A program made the position numbers and the translations under genes. Positions 9,033 through 18,800 of a stretch of 33,991 bases of DNA are shown here, one piece after another. The notes under the pieces were generated by a model, which did no database searches, was not told the DNA's origin, and was given only the letters and a program-made list of their open reading frames with translations. Position 1 is the stretch's first letter. Each line of letters begins with the position of its first letter. Source of the stretch: Caldilineaceae bacterium (GTDB lineage: Bacteria > Chloroflexota > Anaerolineae > Caldilineales > Caldilineaceae); NCBI GenBank assembly GCA_023384495.1, contig JAHDWG010000012.1:2924-36914 (forward strand), in the 5' to 3' direction.

Positions 9033-11786
9033 TCATTCCTCACCGTTGTTGGTGAGGGTGAGTTGTTGAATGGAAAACGGTTCGACGACGACGAACGCGC
9101 GCGGTGACGCGGCCACGCGCTCTCCTTCCCCCACGGCTTCGCGCAGCCCCTCCATCCAGAAGCGGTGTTCGCCGGCAGTCAGCCGCCACCAGCTTTGGAT
9201 GCGCGTGGCATTGGATGCTTCGGCGAGGACAACGCCATCTTTCACCAAGCGAAGGATGGCCCACGGGCTGCCGTCGCGCACATAGCCTGTCACCTCGATC
9301 CGTTGGTGTTCTTCGGGCAGGCTCGGGTGGATCTGGTAGGCGGTGTTGGGCAACGGCGCGCTGAGCACAAGCGGTGAACCGTTGCCGGCTCCAGCGGGCC
9401 GCGCTACGATTGCTGCCCTGTCCGCCTGCGCCGCCGCGGGGCCGGGTGGGCACTCAGTCAGCACGGCGCAGTCCGCAATTGGGAGCCCCTGCGCGGTCAT
9501 CCACTCGTGGTATTCGGGGGGCAGCAACCAGAAGACGCGCGTGGCCCGTCGATCCTCCGGCGTGGCGGCGGTGGCGATGCGGCCGGTGGCGCGGTCGATG
9601 GGCAGCGTGCGGAACTGATCGTCGGGCGTGGTCGGCTCTGTGCCGCGCACAAAGCGCTCGCGGCGGGTGCGCGGGCACGCCGGTGTGGGCAGCATGCCGC
9701 TTGGCGCACAGATGAGCACCTCGACAATGTCTGGCGGGCGAGCAAAGGGTGGTGGCGGCGTACGGTGTGCGGCCATCATCAGGTCATGCCAGATAGGGCC
9801 GGCGCCGTCGACGCCACTGACATCAAGCATGGGCGTGTTGTCGGCGTTCCCCACCCAGACGCCCACAAGCCGCTCGGTGCTGTAGCCAATGGTCCAGTTA
9901 TCGCGCCAGTCGGTGGTGGTGCCTGTCTTCACCGCGGCCGGGAAGGGCAATTCCAACACCGAACCTTCGCCAAAGGCCGCCAGGCGCGCCACGGGGTCAG
10001 AGAGAATGTCGGTGATCAGATAGGCGGTGGCTGGCTCGATGACGGCAGGGCGCGTTTGTGTGCGCGGCTGCGGCGTGACGCGCACATGATACGCCCCGGT
10101 GGCCCGATCCTGGATCGAGCGAATGGCGAGCGGGTCGAGCCGGGCGCCGTCGAGAAAGATGCCAAAGGCGGTCGTCAATTCCACCAGCTTGACCTCGCCG
10201 CCGCCCAGCGTCAGCGCCAGCCCAAATTCGTTGGTGAAGGTGCTGATTCCAGCCTGCGCAGCCAGCGATTGCAGGGTAGCTACGCCCACGCGGTCGAGCA
10301 CCTTTACCGCGGGGATGTTGTAGCTATTGGCGAGCGCCTCGCGCGCGCTTACCGGCCCGTGGTAGGCCCGGTCATAGTTGATGGGCGTGTAGGGGGTCAG
10401 GCCACGGGTTGGCTCGGCGTCCGCGGCAGGGCCGGCTGTGGGCAAGGCCAGAGCTCCCGCGCTCGTTGCCAGGCGCGAGGCTGGGAAATCGCGCACATAG
10501 AAAGTGGTGGGCAGATCGGCGATGATGCTCGCCGGTGTCAAAGGGGAGATGCCACTTTGACGGCTCCACACGGGGTCGAGCGCGGCGGCATAGGTGAGGG
10601 GCTTGATCGCGCTGCCGGGTTGGCGCAGGGCGAAGGCCGCGTTGACGTTGCCCTGAATGCGGGCGTTGAAATAGTCTGGGCTACCCACCAGGGCCAGCAA
10701 TTCACCGGTCTGATTGTCCAAGATCACGGCGGCTGCGTTGTCGACGCGACGATTGGGGTTGACGTCGCGGCCACAGAAGGGGCGACCGGCCGGCCCCAAT
10801 CGGCAATTGAGCAGATCGAGGCGGTGGCGGATCGCTTGTTCGGCCTGGCGCTGCAAGTCGAGGTCAAGGGTGGTGACCACGCGCAGCCCGCCATCGCGCA
10901 GGCGGTCGGGGCCTAACTGTTGCGCCAGCAACTCTTGGACATAGATTACAAAGTGGGGAGCCTGGATATTGAAGAGCCGCGACCGGTATCGAAGCGGCTC
11001 GGCGGCAATCGATGCGCGCTCGGCGGCGGTGATGTAGCCGGCCTGCTGCATCAGGCGCAGCACCGTCTGCTGGCGCATCTGAGCGGCCACGGGGTCTTGC
11101 AGCGGGTTGTAGCCAACGGGGTATTGGATCAACCCCGCCAGCAGGGCGCATTCGGCGCGGCTGAGATCGGTGGCCGGTTTGGCAAAAAAGACTTGGGCGG
11201 CGGCTTCGATGCCAAAGGCGAAGTTGCCATAGTAGGTCTGGTTCAGATAGAGGGCGAGCAGTTCGTCCTTCGTATAGCGAAATTCGAGCCGCCACGCGAG
11301 GTAGGCCTCGCGCAGCTTGCGGCGGAGGCTCTGTTCGTAGCGCTCATAGGGGGGCAGGAGCAGGGTGCGCGCCAGTTGTTGGGTGAGCGTGCTGGCCCCA
11401 CTGACGATTTCGCCGCCGGCCCGGTAGTTTTGCCACGTAGCGCGCGCGATGGCGAGGGGGTCGACGCCGATGTGGTGAAAAAAGCGGCTGTCTTCGGTGG
11501 CGATGGTGGCCTGTACACATGCCGGCGGCAACGAGCTTAAATCGAGATTGATCTGTTTGCCGGCGTCGGGGTCGAGCACTTCATAGAGCAGGCGACCATT
11601 GCGGTCGAGGATCTGGGTGGTGGGGCGCACTAGGCGCGTCTCCACTGTGCGGATCGGCGGCAGATCCGCCAGCAGCCAAACATAGAGGGCAAGCCCAAGC
11701 GCAACCGCCGCGGCCATCACAAGCCCGCTTCGTTTTGCCAGCCTGGAACGTATGATGGTCGCCAGAGAAAAGTGTGTGCGTTTCAT
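9033..11786 (-). CDS. pbpC: Penicillin-binding protein 1C (bifunctional glycosyltransferase/transpeptidase)
   Basis: A 917-residue class A PBP-type enzyme that polymerises and crosslinks peptidoglycan outside the membrane. One N-terminal membrane anchor lies at about residues 20-42. The GT51 domain has the catalytic Glu98 in [10 protein letters not shown], then [11 protein letters not shown] and [14 protein letters not shown]. The transpeptidase domain has the acylated Ser392 in SAIK, the SYN triad and Lys620 in [10 protein letters not shown]-terminal beta domain of BiPBP_C type (about 820-905) identifies the 1C subgroup. I prefer the ATG at 11786 (GGTAGG directly upstream) over a TTG 26 codons earlier, because that extension is polar. 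The gene lies 138 bp upstream of the A2M gene and in the same direction. This association is known from E. coli (yfhM-pbpC, opposite order) and suggests a joint role in repair of the wall after protease or peptidoglycan attack. No convincing pbpC promoter was found. Confidence 0.94.
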   Translation of the reverse strand: MKRTHFSLATIIRSRLAKRSGLVMAAAVALGLALYVWLLADLPPIRTVETRLVRPTTQILDRNGRLLYEVLDPDAGKQINLDLSSLPPACVQATIATEDSRFFHHIGVDPLAIARATWQNYRAGGEIVSGASTLTQQLARTLLLPPYERYEQSLRRKLREAYLAWRLEFRYTKDELLALYLNQTYYGNFAFGIEAAAQVFFAKPATDLSRAECALLAGLIQYPVGYNPLQDPVAAQMRQQTVLRLMQQAGYITAAERASIAAEPLRYRSRLFNIQAPHFVIYVQELLAQQLGPDRLRDGGLRVVTTLDLDLQRQAEQAIRHRLDLLNCRLGPAGRPFCGRDVNPNRRVDNAAAVILDNQTGELLALVGSPDYFNARIQGNVNAAFALRQPGSAIKPLTYAAALDPVWSRQSGISPLTPASIIADLPTTFYVRDFPASRLATSAGALALPTAGPAADAEPTRGLTPYTPINYDRAYHGPVSAREALANSYNIPAVKVLDRVGVATLQSLAAQAGISTFTNEFGLALTLGGGEVKLVELTTAFGIFLDGARLDPLAIRSIQDRATGAYHVRVTPQPRTQTRPAVIEPATAYLITDILSDPVARLAAFGEGSVLELPFPAAVKTGTTTDWRDNWTIGYSTERLVGVWVGNADNTPMLDVSGVDGAGPIWHDLMMAAHRTPPPPFARPPDIVEVLICAPSGMLPTPACPRTRRERFVRGTEPTTPDDQFRTLPIDRATGRIATAATPEDRRATRVFWLLPPEYHEWMTAQGLPIADCAVLTECPPGPAAAQADRAAIVARPAGAGNGSPLVLSAPLPNTAYQIHPSLPEEHQRIEVTGYVRDGSPWAILRLVKDGVVLAEASNATRIQSWWRLTAGEHRFWMEGLREAVGEGERVAASPRAFVVVEPFSIQQLTLTNNGEE

Positions 11787-12347
11787 CCTACCTATATCAA
11801 CGAAACGACCCTGGGCGCTGTTCCGGGAAATTCCAGACCGTCGCCGATATTGGTGACTGGACAAATCATGGGAATTGTCTCATGATCACCCGATGAGAGA
11901 ACATCTTAACAGGAGCCGTCGTTGCCTCCCCTTACGCCGGCCAGAAAATGCAAGGTTCAAACCCCCGGCTGATCGCGAAAAGTCGCCTTAACGGCTGGAC
12001 GTTCAGCGCCCAAGATCGCCTTTCACTGTCAGATGCTGAATGGATTCGTTGCTATCAAGAAGTTCACGATTGCCCTGCCCCCCTGACGAAAGTAGGATTG
12101 ACGCATTGCCTGTTCGGCGGTATACTCAAGCGACAGCAGCATCCCCATTGCCCCTCATCGCCGCTTCTTCCCAGCAACGCTGTGTGCTTTTGGTGGGTTG
12201 GGTCTGCGAGCATTCACGTTGAGCGAGCCTTCTCCCCTGGTAATTGTATTCTCAGATCGGTTGCGCAATGGAGAAGCTCAATGACATCTGCTTCCAATCG
12301 ATTGATCCATATATCTGCATATCTGTTTGATGAGGAGACCTATCACA
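11787..12347. other. Divergent intergenic region between pbpC and the exported-protein cluster
   Basis: 561 bp without a supported gene. It carries the rightward promoter at 12098-12126 and its leader of about 215 nt. Near pbpC there is a small inverted repeat, ATCATG (11865-11870) and CATGAT (11881-11886), 10 bp apart, that could be an operator. No good leftward promoter was recognised. An open frame on the plus strand starting at 11948 runs out of frame into the next gene and has no protein-like features. Confidence 0.6.
12098..12126 (+). promoter_or_regulatory. Strong sigma-70-type promoter for the exported-protein cluster
   Basis: TTGACG (12098-12103), a 17-nt spacer and TATACT (12121-12126): five of six matches in both hexamers with ideal spacing. 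Transcription would start near 12133 and leave about 215 nt of leader before the ATG at 12348. It is the best promoter in the window and the only good one seen before the six plus-strand genes. Confidence 0.65.
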
Positions 12348-13475
12348 ATGATCCGTTTGCTTGCCCGACAGAGCATTGGCCTCCTTATCGGCGCGGGGGC
12401 CATGTTGGCTATGGTGGTGATCGCGCCAACCGCCGCCGCGCGTTGGCTGGAGGCGCCGGCAGAGACAGGCGCAGCGACGGTTGTGGCGGCGGCGCCGGCG
12501 ACCCCCATGTTGCACTATCAGGGCAGCCTGCTCGACCCGGCCACCGGTCGCCCCAAGGCCGATGGCGACTATCCCATGAGTTTCCGTCTCTATGAGGCGG
12601 CCAGCGGCGGCAGCCCTTTGTGGACAGAGTCCAAAAACGTGACCGTGAGCCGCGGGCTCTTTGCCACGCTCTTGGGAGACACCACCGCGCTCAACCTGGC
12701 GGTCTTTGATGGCCGCGAACTCTACCTGGGCGTCACGGTCGGCTCAGACCCCGAAGCGACGCCGCGCCAGCCGATTGCCTTTGTGGCCCATGCAATCTAT
12801 GCGGCCAATGCCGACAAGCTGGGTGGGCAGGCCGCTGCCGCGTTTGCGCCCGCCGCCCACACCCACGACGGTGCGGCGATTACCGCCGGCATCGTCGCCG
12901 AAGCGCGTATCGACCCGGCCATTGCCCGCGACAGCGAGATCATGCCGATTGTGGTGTCCAATGGGGGCGCGGGGTCGGGCCTGGACGCCGACCTGTTGGA
13001 TGGCCTGGATTCGAGCCAGGTGATCGGGGCGGCCCGCTCGCCGCTGAAATTTGTCGAGTGGACCGAAAGTTTTAGCGTGTCGACAGAGCGTCGATACTTC
13101 ACAGCGAATCATTTGCAGGTTACGCCACCCGCAAACGGCTTTCTCCTGATCCAGGGTCGGATCCGTTACAATTGCCCTGGCAACGTTACGACACAATCGC
13201 TCTTTGGCGCCTTTGTTTCAACCGCGGGCGGGGCGCCAACGTCGGCGACCGGTTTTACGCCAGGCAGTACAGTGGTCATGGGTCACGCCCACCCACTGGA
13301 TGCGTCAGGCAATGGGGGGGACTTCAACCCCCATGTGATCTTCTTCCCAATTGCAGTCACTGGCGGAACCACCTATCATATCTGGCTGGGCGCAAATGGC
13401 GTCAACGCCACAAACAACGCATGTTCCGCCTCTAGCCCACGCATCATTGCCACCTTTCATAGCGACGGGCTATAG
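12348..13475 (+). CDS. Secreted tail-fibre-like protein
   Basis: A 375-residue exported protein of unknown function. The signal peptide (about residues 1-31) ends in APTAAA. Residues 45-150 match a module often seen in bacterial exported proteins: YQGSLLDPATG, then SFRLYEA..GG..LW, GLFATLLGD and RELYLGVTVG. Residues 155-215 have tail-fibre-like motifs (HTHDGAAITAG, LDADLLDGLDSSQ). The last 150 residues look like a compact beta domain with a possible disulphide (Cys in YNCPGN and NACSAS). The start is the ATG at 12348 with GAGGAG about 10 nt before it; ATG 12330 and TTG 12327 are less likely. It is the first gene after the strong promoter. Unlike the next five genes it does not end in the LP tail. 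A structural or adhesive surface role is inferred from composition only. Confidence 0.8.
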   Translation: MIRLLARQSIGLLIGAGAMLAMVVIAPTAAARWLEAPAETGAATVVAAAPATPMLHYQGSLLDPATGRPKADGDYPMSFRLYEAASGGSPLWTESKNVTVSRGLFATLLGDTTALNLAVFDGRELYLGVTVGSDPEATPRQPIAFVAHAIYAANADKLGGQAAAAFAPAAHTHDGAAITAGIVAEARIDPAIARDSEIMPIVVSNGGAGSGLDADLLDGLDSSQVIGAARSPLKFVEWTESFSVSTERRYFTANHLQVTPPANGFLLIQGRIRYNCPGNVTTQSLFGAFVSTAGGAPTSATGFTPGSTVVMGHAHPLDASGNGGDFNPHVIFFPIAVTGGTTYHIWLGANGVNATNNACSASSPRIIATFHSDGL

Positions 13476-13493
13476 GCAAATGTGGTAACGTTT

Positions 13494-15827
13494 ATGGCTC
13501 GATACGTACAGCACGTCTCAAGGATGATTACGCCTCGGTTGGCGCTCGTGATCGCTGCGCTCGCCGCCGGTCTGTTGGCCGCGCGCGGCGGCCTGGCGCA
13601 GGAGTCGCCCAACTTCGCCTTGCGCCAGGCGCTGCTCAACAGCGGCGGCGGCGAGCGCCATTCGCCAAACCACCTGGTGCGCGATGGGCTTGGCCTGGCG
13701 GCGGCAGGGCGCGCGGCAAGCCCCACCTACATGGTGGTTGGCGGCTTTGGCGGCGGCGTCATGATGGTAGACCCGGGTGGCGACGAATTTGAGCCTGACG
13801 ACGACTGCGGTCTGGCCCGCACGCTGGAGGTGGATGCGCCCGCCCAAGTCCACAATTTTCACGCCGTCGGCGACCGTGATTGGATCCGCTTCACCGCCCA
13901 GGCGGGCAAAGGCTATCATATTGAAGTGGCCAACATTGGCGCAAACGCCAACGCGGTGGTGGGCCTTTATGACCAGTGTGACCGCCCGCCAGAGTCACAG
14001 GAGAGCAACGCATTTGGCCCCAGCGTGCGCATCACCTGGTTGGCCAGGCGGAGCGGCGACTATTTTATCGAATTACAGCAGTTTGACGCTGCCTTTGCCG
14101 GCGAGGGGACCGCGTACTCGGTGCGGGTGATGCTCGACAGAGAGCCGCCTTCGCCGCCACAAAACCCGCGCTGCACGGCGGTCAACGCCACGACATTGGG
14201 CCTACAGTGGAAGCGCAGCCCTGAACGCGACGTGCGCGGCTATCGGGTGAACTTCACGGGCATTCCTTCAGGGAGCGAAGATATTTTGGGCCCCGATACG
14301 GTCTATACTGAACTGGGTGGGCTAAACGCCGGCCAGACCTATCAATTTCGGGTGCTTGCGGTCGATCATACGGGCAACGAGAGCGAGCCGTCGGGCCAGG
14401 TCAGTTGCAAGGCTGAGGCGCCGCTGGACCTGTCTCGTCCGGTGGTGATCCTCAACCAGCCGGCCTTTGGCGGCGGCGTCTACACCACCACCGCCTACTC
14501 GATGACCTTTGCTGGGGTCGCCCTTGATGATGGGCAAAACCTGTTGCGAGCGCAGGTGCGCAATGCGACGCGCAATAAAGAGGGGTGGGACTATAGCCTG
14601 CGTGGGCGCGAAGGCGCGTTTCGCGTCCCCGATATCGGGCTTGCGATCGGCGACAACCAGATCCAGGTGCGAGTCTATGATGATGCCGGCAACGTGACAA
14701 CCGAGGAGCTTGCTGTGCGGCGTCTGGGGGAGGTGCAGGGTGGGGTGATCATCATGGCGGGTCACAACGAGACGTTCGGGCTGCAACGGAACATCTACAA
14801 TGCGGCGAACCGGGCGTATCGGATCTTCCGGGGTGCGGGGTTCACGGACGAGGCGATCCACTATCTATCGCCGGTGGCGCAGGATGCGACGGGGGATGGG
14901 GTATTCGACACGGATGGGCCATCGCGGCCGGCGGATCTGGAGGCGGCGGTGACGGAGTGGGCGCGGGGGCATGTGGGGCCGGGGAAGCCGCTCTACATCT
15001 ACCTGATCGACCACGGGTTTGCGGACAAGTTCTGTGCGGCGGGGTGCAGCGGGGGAGGTGCGTTCACGCCGGCGGAGCTGGACGGGTGGCTGCGGGTGCT
15101 GGAGGCGGCGACGGGAGTAGACCAGGTGACGATTGTGATCGAGGCGTGCCAGTCGGGGAGCTTCTTGGACCGTCACAACCAGGATGTGGCGAACAGCCTG
15201 TCGAAGGAAGGGCGGGTGGTGATCACATCGACGGGGCGAGCGAACAATGCGTATGCGTCGGCGGAGGGGGCGTACTTTTCGGATGCGTTCTTTTCGTGTC
15301 TGGCGGAGAGCAACAGCATGAAGGTGTGCTACGAGCAGGGGGTGTCGGCGGTGGGGGCGACGGGTGTAGACCAGACGCCGTGGCTGGACGACAACGGGGA
15401 TGGGGTGTCGAACGAGAACGACGGGGCGGAGGCGGACCTGCGGGTGGTGACGCGCTTCTTCCGTTCGGTGCGGCCGACGATCCGAGAGGTGAGCGTGGTG
15501 CGCAACGGGGCGAACGGGGTGTTGACGGCGATGGTGGAGGAGGGGGCCGAGGAGGTGGAACTGGTGTGGGCGACGGTCTACCCGCCGAGCTTCCGCGAGC
15601 CGGACACGGTGACGATCAACCTGAATGCGCCGACGGTGCGGCTGGAGCCGACGGGCGAGCCGGGGCGTTACGCCTTCAACTATCTCAACGGCTTCAGCGA
15701 GGAGGGCGACTATCGCATCGTCTTCTACGCCCAAGACCGGCTTGGCATCCACGGCGTCCCCCGCCGCGAAGGCGATTGGGGCCTTCCCAGTGACGGCGCC
15801 CTCTTTTTGCCGCTGATTCAGCGATGA
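13494..15827 (+). CDS. Secreted C13 (legumain-like) cysteine peptidase with PPC, Fn3 and Ig-like domains
   Basis: A 777-residue exported protein. After the signal peptide (cleavage near GGLAQE) and a short ESPNFALRQAL..GGG motif come a PPC-type domain (about 100-215; EPDDDC, DRDWIRF), an Fn3 domain (about 218-310), an Ig-like domain (about 315-410), the peptidase domain (about 413-655) and a beta domain. The clan CD dyad is visible: His507 in LIDHGF and Cys552 in EACQSGS, 45 residues apart, as in legumain-type enzymes. Paired cysteines (KFCAAGC) suit an oxidising exterior, and a calcium-type loop (DDNGDGVSNENDG) follows. The protein ends in FLPLIQR. The start is uncertain: GTG 13482, ATG 13494 and ATG 13524 are all possible. 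It lies 18 nt after the previous gene and 50 nt before the next, so co-transcription is likely. The catalytic part is an exact copy of that in the next gene. Confidence 0.9.
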   Translation: MARYVQHVSRMITPRLALVIAALAAGLLAARGGLAQESPNFALRQALLNSGGGERHSPNHLVRDGLGLAAAGRAASPTYMVVGGFGGGVMMVDPGGDEFEPDDDCGLARTLEVDAPAQVHNFHAVGDRDWIRFTAQAGKGYHIEVANIGANANAVVGLYDQCDRPPESQESNAFGPSVRITWLARRSGDYFIELQQFDAAFAGEGTAYSVRVMLDREPPSPPQNPRCTAVNATTLGLQWKRSPERDVRGYRVNFTGIPSGSEDILGPDTVYTELGGLNAGQTYQFRVLAVDHTGNESEPSGQVSCKAEAPLDLSRPVVILNQPAFGGGVYTTTAYSMTFAGVALDDGQNLLRAQVRNATRNKEGWDYSLRGREGAFRVPDIGLAIGDNQIQVRVYDDAGNVTTEELAVRRLGEVQGGVIIMAGHNETFGLQRNIYNAANRAYRIFRGAGFTDEAIHYLSPVAQDATGDGVFDTDGPSRPADLEAAVTEWARGHVGPGKPLYIYLIDHGFADKFCAAGCSGGGAFTPAELDGWLRVLEAATGVDQVTIVIEACQSGSFLDRHNQDVANSLSKEGRVVITSTGRANNAYASAEGAYFSDAFFSCLAESNSMKVCYEQGVSAVGATGVDQTPWLDDNGDGVSNENDGAEADLRVVTRFFRSVRPTIREVSVVRNGANGVLTAMVEEGAEEVELVWATVYPPSFREPDTVTINLNAPTVRLEPTGEPGRYAFNYLNGFSEEGDYRIVFYAQDRLGIHGVPRREGDWGLPSDGALFLPLIQR
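14715..15769 (+). repeat. 1055-bp perfect direct repeat, copy 1 (C13 cassette)
   Basis: This stretch matches 19886-20940 base for base at a constant offset of 5171 bp. It starts at the Val-Arg-Arg-Leu codons before the peptidase domain and stops at the Arg-Arg-Glu codons shortly before the tail. It covers the whole C13 domain, the calcium-type loop and the C-terminal beta domain. No terminal inverted repeats or transposase are present, so it is not an insertion sequence. Confidence 0.97.
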
Positions 15828-15877
15828 GTGTTGCCCTCTCTGCAATGGGCCGACGAGTTGACAGAGTATAAGGGATT

Positions 15878-18800
15878 ATGAGCCGAATTCAAATCACATT
15901 GCTCTTTCTCTTCATCGTGGCGGGGGCGTGGGGCGCGGAGCCAGCCAAGAGCCAGGGTGACCCGTGCGCCGGTGTGACCGACGCGCCGGCTGCCGATTGC
16001 AATGCGCTGGTGGCCCTCTACAATGCCACCAATGGCCCCAACTGGACAAAGCGCACCAACTGGCTGGCCAACAACTTGGTCTGCTCGTGGCATGGGGTGA
16101 CGTGCGGCGGCGGGCGGGTGACGCAACTGCGGCTGATGGCGAACGGCCTGAGCGGGACCGTTCCCCCTGCGTTGGCCAATGCGCAGCTTTTGAACTGGAT
16201 CGAGCTGCAAAACAACCAACTGACCGGCCCAATTCCACCGGAGTTGGCGCAGCTCAGCGCGCTGACCGAGCTTGCGCTCTACCAAAACAGCATGACCGGT
16301 CCGATCCCGGCGCAACTGGGTGGCCTGAGCAACCTGAGCGCCCTGCGGCTGGGCAGCAACCAACTGACGGGGACAATCCCGCCAGAATTGGGCAACCTGA
16401 GCGAGCTAAAGGCGCTGGGCATCAACAGCAATCAGTTGACCGGCATAATCCCGCCGGAACTGGGCAGCCTCTCGAAACTTGAGCTGATCAATGCGCACGG
16501 CAATCAATTGACCGGCCCCATCCCCAGCACGTTTAACAATTTCCCAGAGATGTGGCGGCTCTATCTGGAGAACAATCAACTGAGCGGTGAACTGCCGAGC
16601 GGGCTGAGCAACCTGGCCAAACTACGCGTCTTTTCGATTCGTAACAACCGCCTGAGCGGCCCAATCCCTACGTCGTACACCAATCTGACGGCGTGGAACA
16701 ATGTGGATTTGGGTTACAACATGCTGACCGCGTCGGACAGCGCGCTGGTCAACTTTCTCAATGCCAAAGACCCTGATTGGGCGCAGACGCAGACAGTCGC
16801 GCCGACCGGTGTGCAGGCTACCCCGCAATCGGGCGCCAGCGTCAGCGTGACCTGGACGCCGATTCCCTACACCGGCGATGGGGGATACTATGAGGTGGGC
16901 TTCGCTGCCAGCGCCGATGGCCCCTTTGTCGTCCACGGAAGGACGGCCAACAAGAGCGCCAATAGCTACGTAGTCACCGGCCTTTCGGCGCAGACAACAT
17001 ATGATGTTGTTGTGCGGTCGTTTACGCCCGCCCACGGTGAACAGGTTAACGAGCTGCTCAGCGACTACAGCCGACCGGCGTCGGCGACGACCGGCGCGTT
17101 TAGCTGCGGTGACGTATCGCAACTCCCCGCCACGGAATGTGAGGCGCTGGTTGCCCTGTACAACGCCACCACTGGCCCCGCATGGACCAACCGGACGGGC
17201 TGGTTGCAGACCAGCACGCCCTGCTCGTGGCATGGCGTCACCTGTAGCGGCGGCCGCGTTACCGAACTCAATCTATCGAGCAACAACCTGAAAGGCAGCC
17301 TGCCGCCGCAGATTGGCAACTTCCCCATGCTCAACAACCTGGCTGTGCGCGCCAATCAGCTTTCGGGCTCGATCCCGGCGGAGATCGGTCAACTGACAGC
17401 GCTGACGCGTCTGACGCTCTCCGAGAACCAGTTGACCGGCGATATCCCCACCACGGTCGGCAACCTGGTCAACATGGAACAGTTCTGGCTGCATTACAAT
17501 CAACTGACCGGCCCCTTGCCGACCCAACTAGGCAACCTGACCAGGCTCAAGCGGTTTGGCGCCATCGACAACCGGTTGAGTGGAACCATTCCCACACAGT
17601 TGGGCAATCTCACCAACCTGACTGAACTTTATCTGAATCGGAACTTGTTCAGCGGCTCGATCCCACCTCAGATCGGCAACCTGACCAAGCTGACCGTGTT
17701 GCTCTTTGTCAACAACCAACTGAGTGGTGAGATACCCACGTCGTTCACCAACCTGACCCAGGTGACCAATCTGAACGTTGGTTACAACCGGCTCACTGCA
17801 TCGGACCCGGCATTGCTCAACTTTTTGGCCGCCAAACACCCGACCTGGCTTGACACCCAGACGCTGCCCCCCACCAATCTACAGGCAACCGCTCAATCCA
17901 GCTTCCAGATCCGCCTCTCTTGGACGCCGATCCTTTATACGGCTGATGGCGGTTACTATCAGGTCAGTATGGCGACTGCGCCTGGTGGGCCATACGCCGT
18001 TCAGGGGGTGACCGCTGACAAAACGGTCGATGGTTTTACGGTCAGTGGCCTGTCGCCGGCCACCACCTACTATTTTGTCGTGCGCACGTTTACGCCAGCA
18101 GCCAATGTGCAAAAGAACAATCTGTGGAGCAACTACAGCGTCGAAGCCTCAGCCACCACGCAACAAGAGACAACGCCCGTTGCCCCCACCATCAATTCGG
18201 CGCCACTGACAACCGCGCTGCGCGGTCAGCCCTATGCCTATAGCGTAGTCGCCTCGGGCAGCGCACCGTTGGCCTTTGCGCTGGTCAAGGGGCCGGACGG
18301 CATGAGTGTAGACCCAACCACGGGGTTGCTGTCGTGGACGCCATCCGATGTCGGTTCGTTTGCCGTGACGGTGCGCGTATCGAACGCGGTTGGCTCTGCG
18401 GAACAGGCGTTCAGCGTGGTGGTCAACGACGCGCCTCAGATTACATCGACGCCGGTGGTGGCCGGCCTGGTGGCGCAGCCCTATGCGTATGATGTAGACG
18501 CAACCGGCGCGCCTGCGCCTGCCTTTTCGCTGAGCCTTGCGCCCACCGGCATGACCATCAACGCAACCAGCGGGCTGATCAACTGGACGCCCGCCACCGA
18601 AGGTGTCTACACAGTCACGGTCAAAGCCGCCAACCCGGTAGGGGTAGACGAGCAAACCTTCGAGATCAATGTGAGTGAAGTCACAGAGATGGTGGCGCCC
18701 GTGATCCTGTCAGAGCCGCCGCTTGCCGCCGATGTGGGCAAACGCTACGAGTATCTCGTCAGCGCATCCGGCGTCCCGGCGCCAGTCTTCAGCCTGGTCG

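Noticed and set aside
11948-12595. Open frame of 215 codons between pbpC and the tail-fibre-like gene
   Set aside because: It overlaps the start of the supported gene in a different frame, has no ribosome-binding site, and its composition does not look like a protein.
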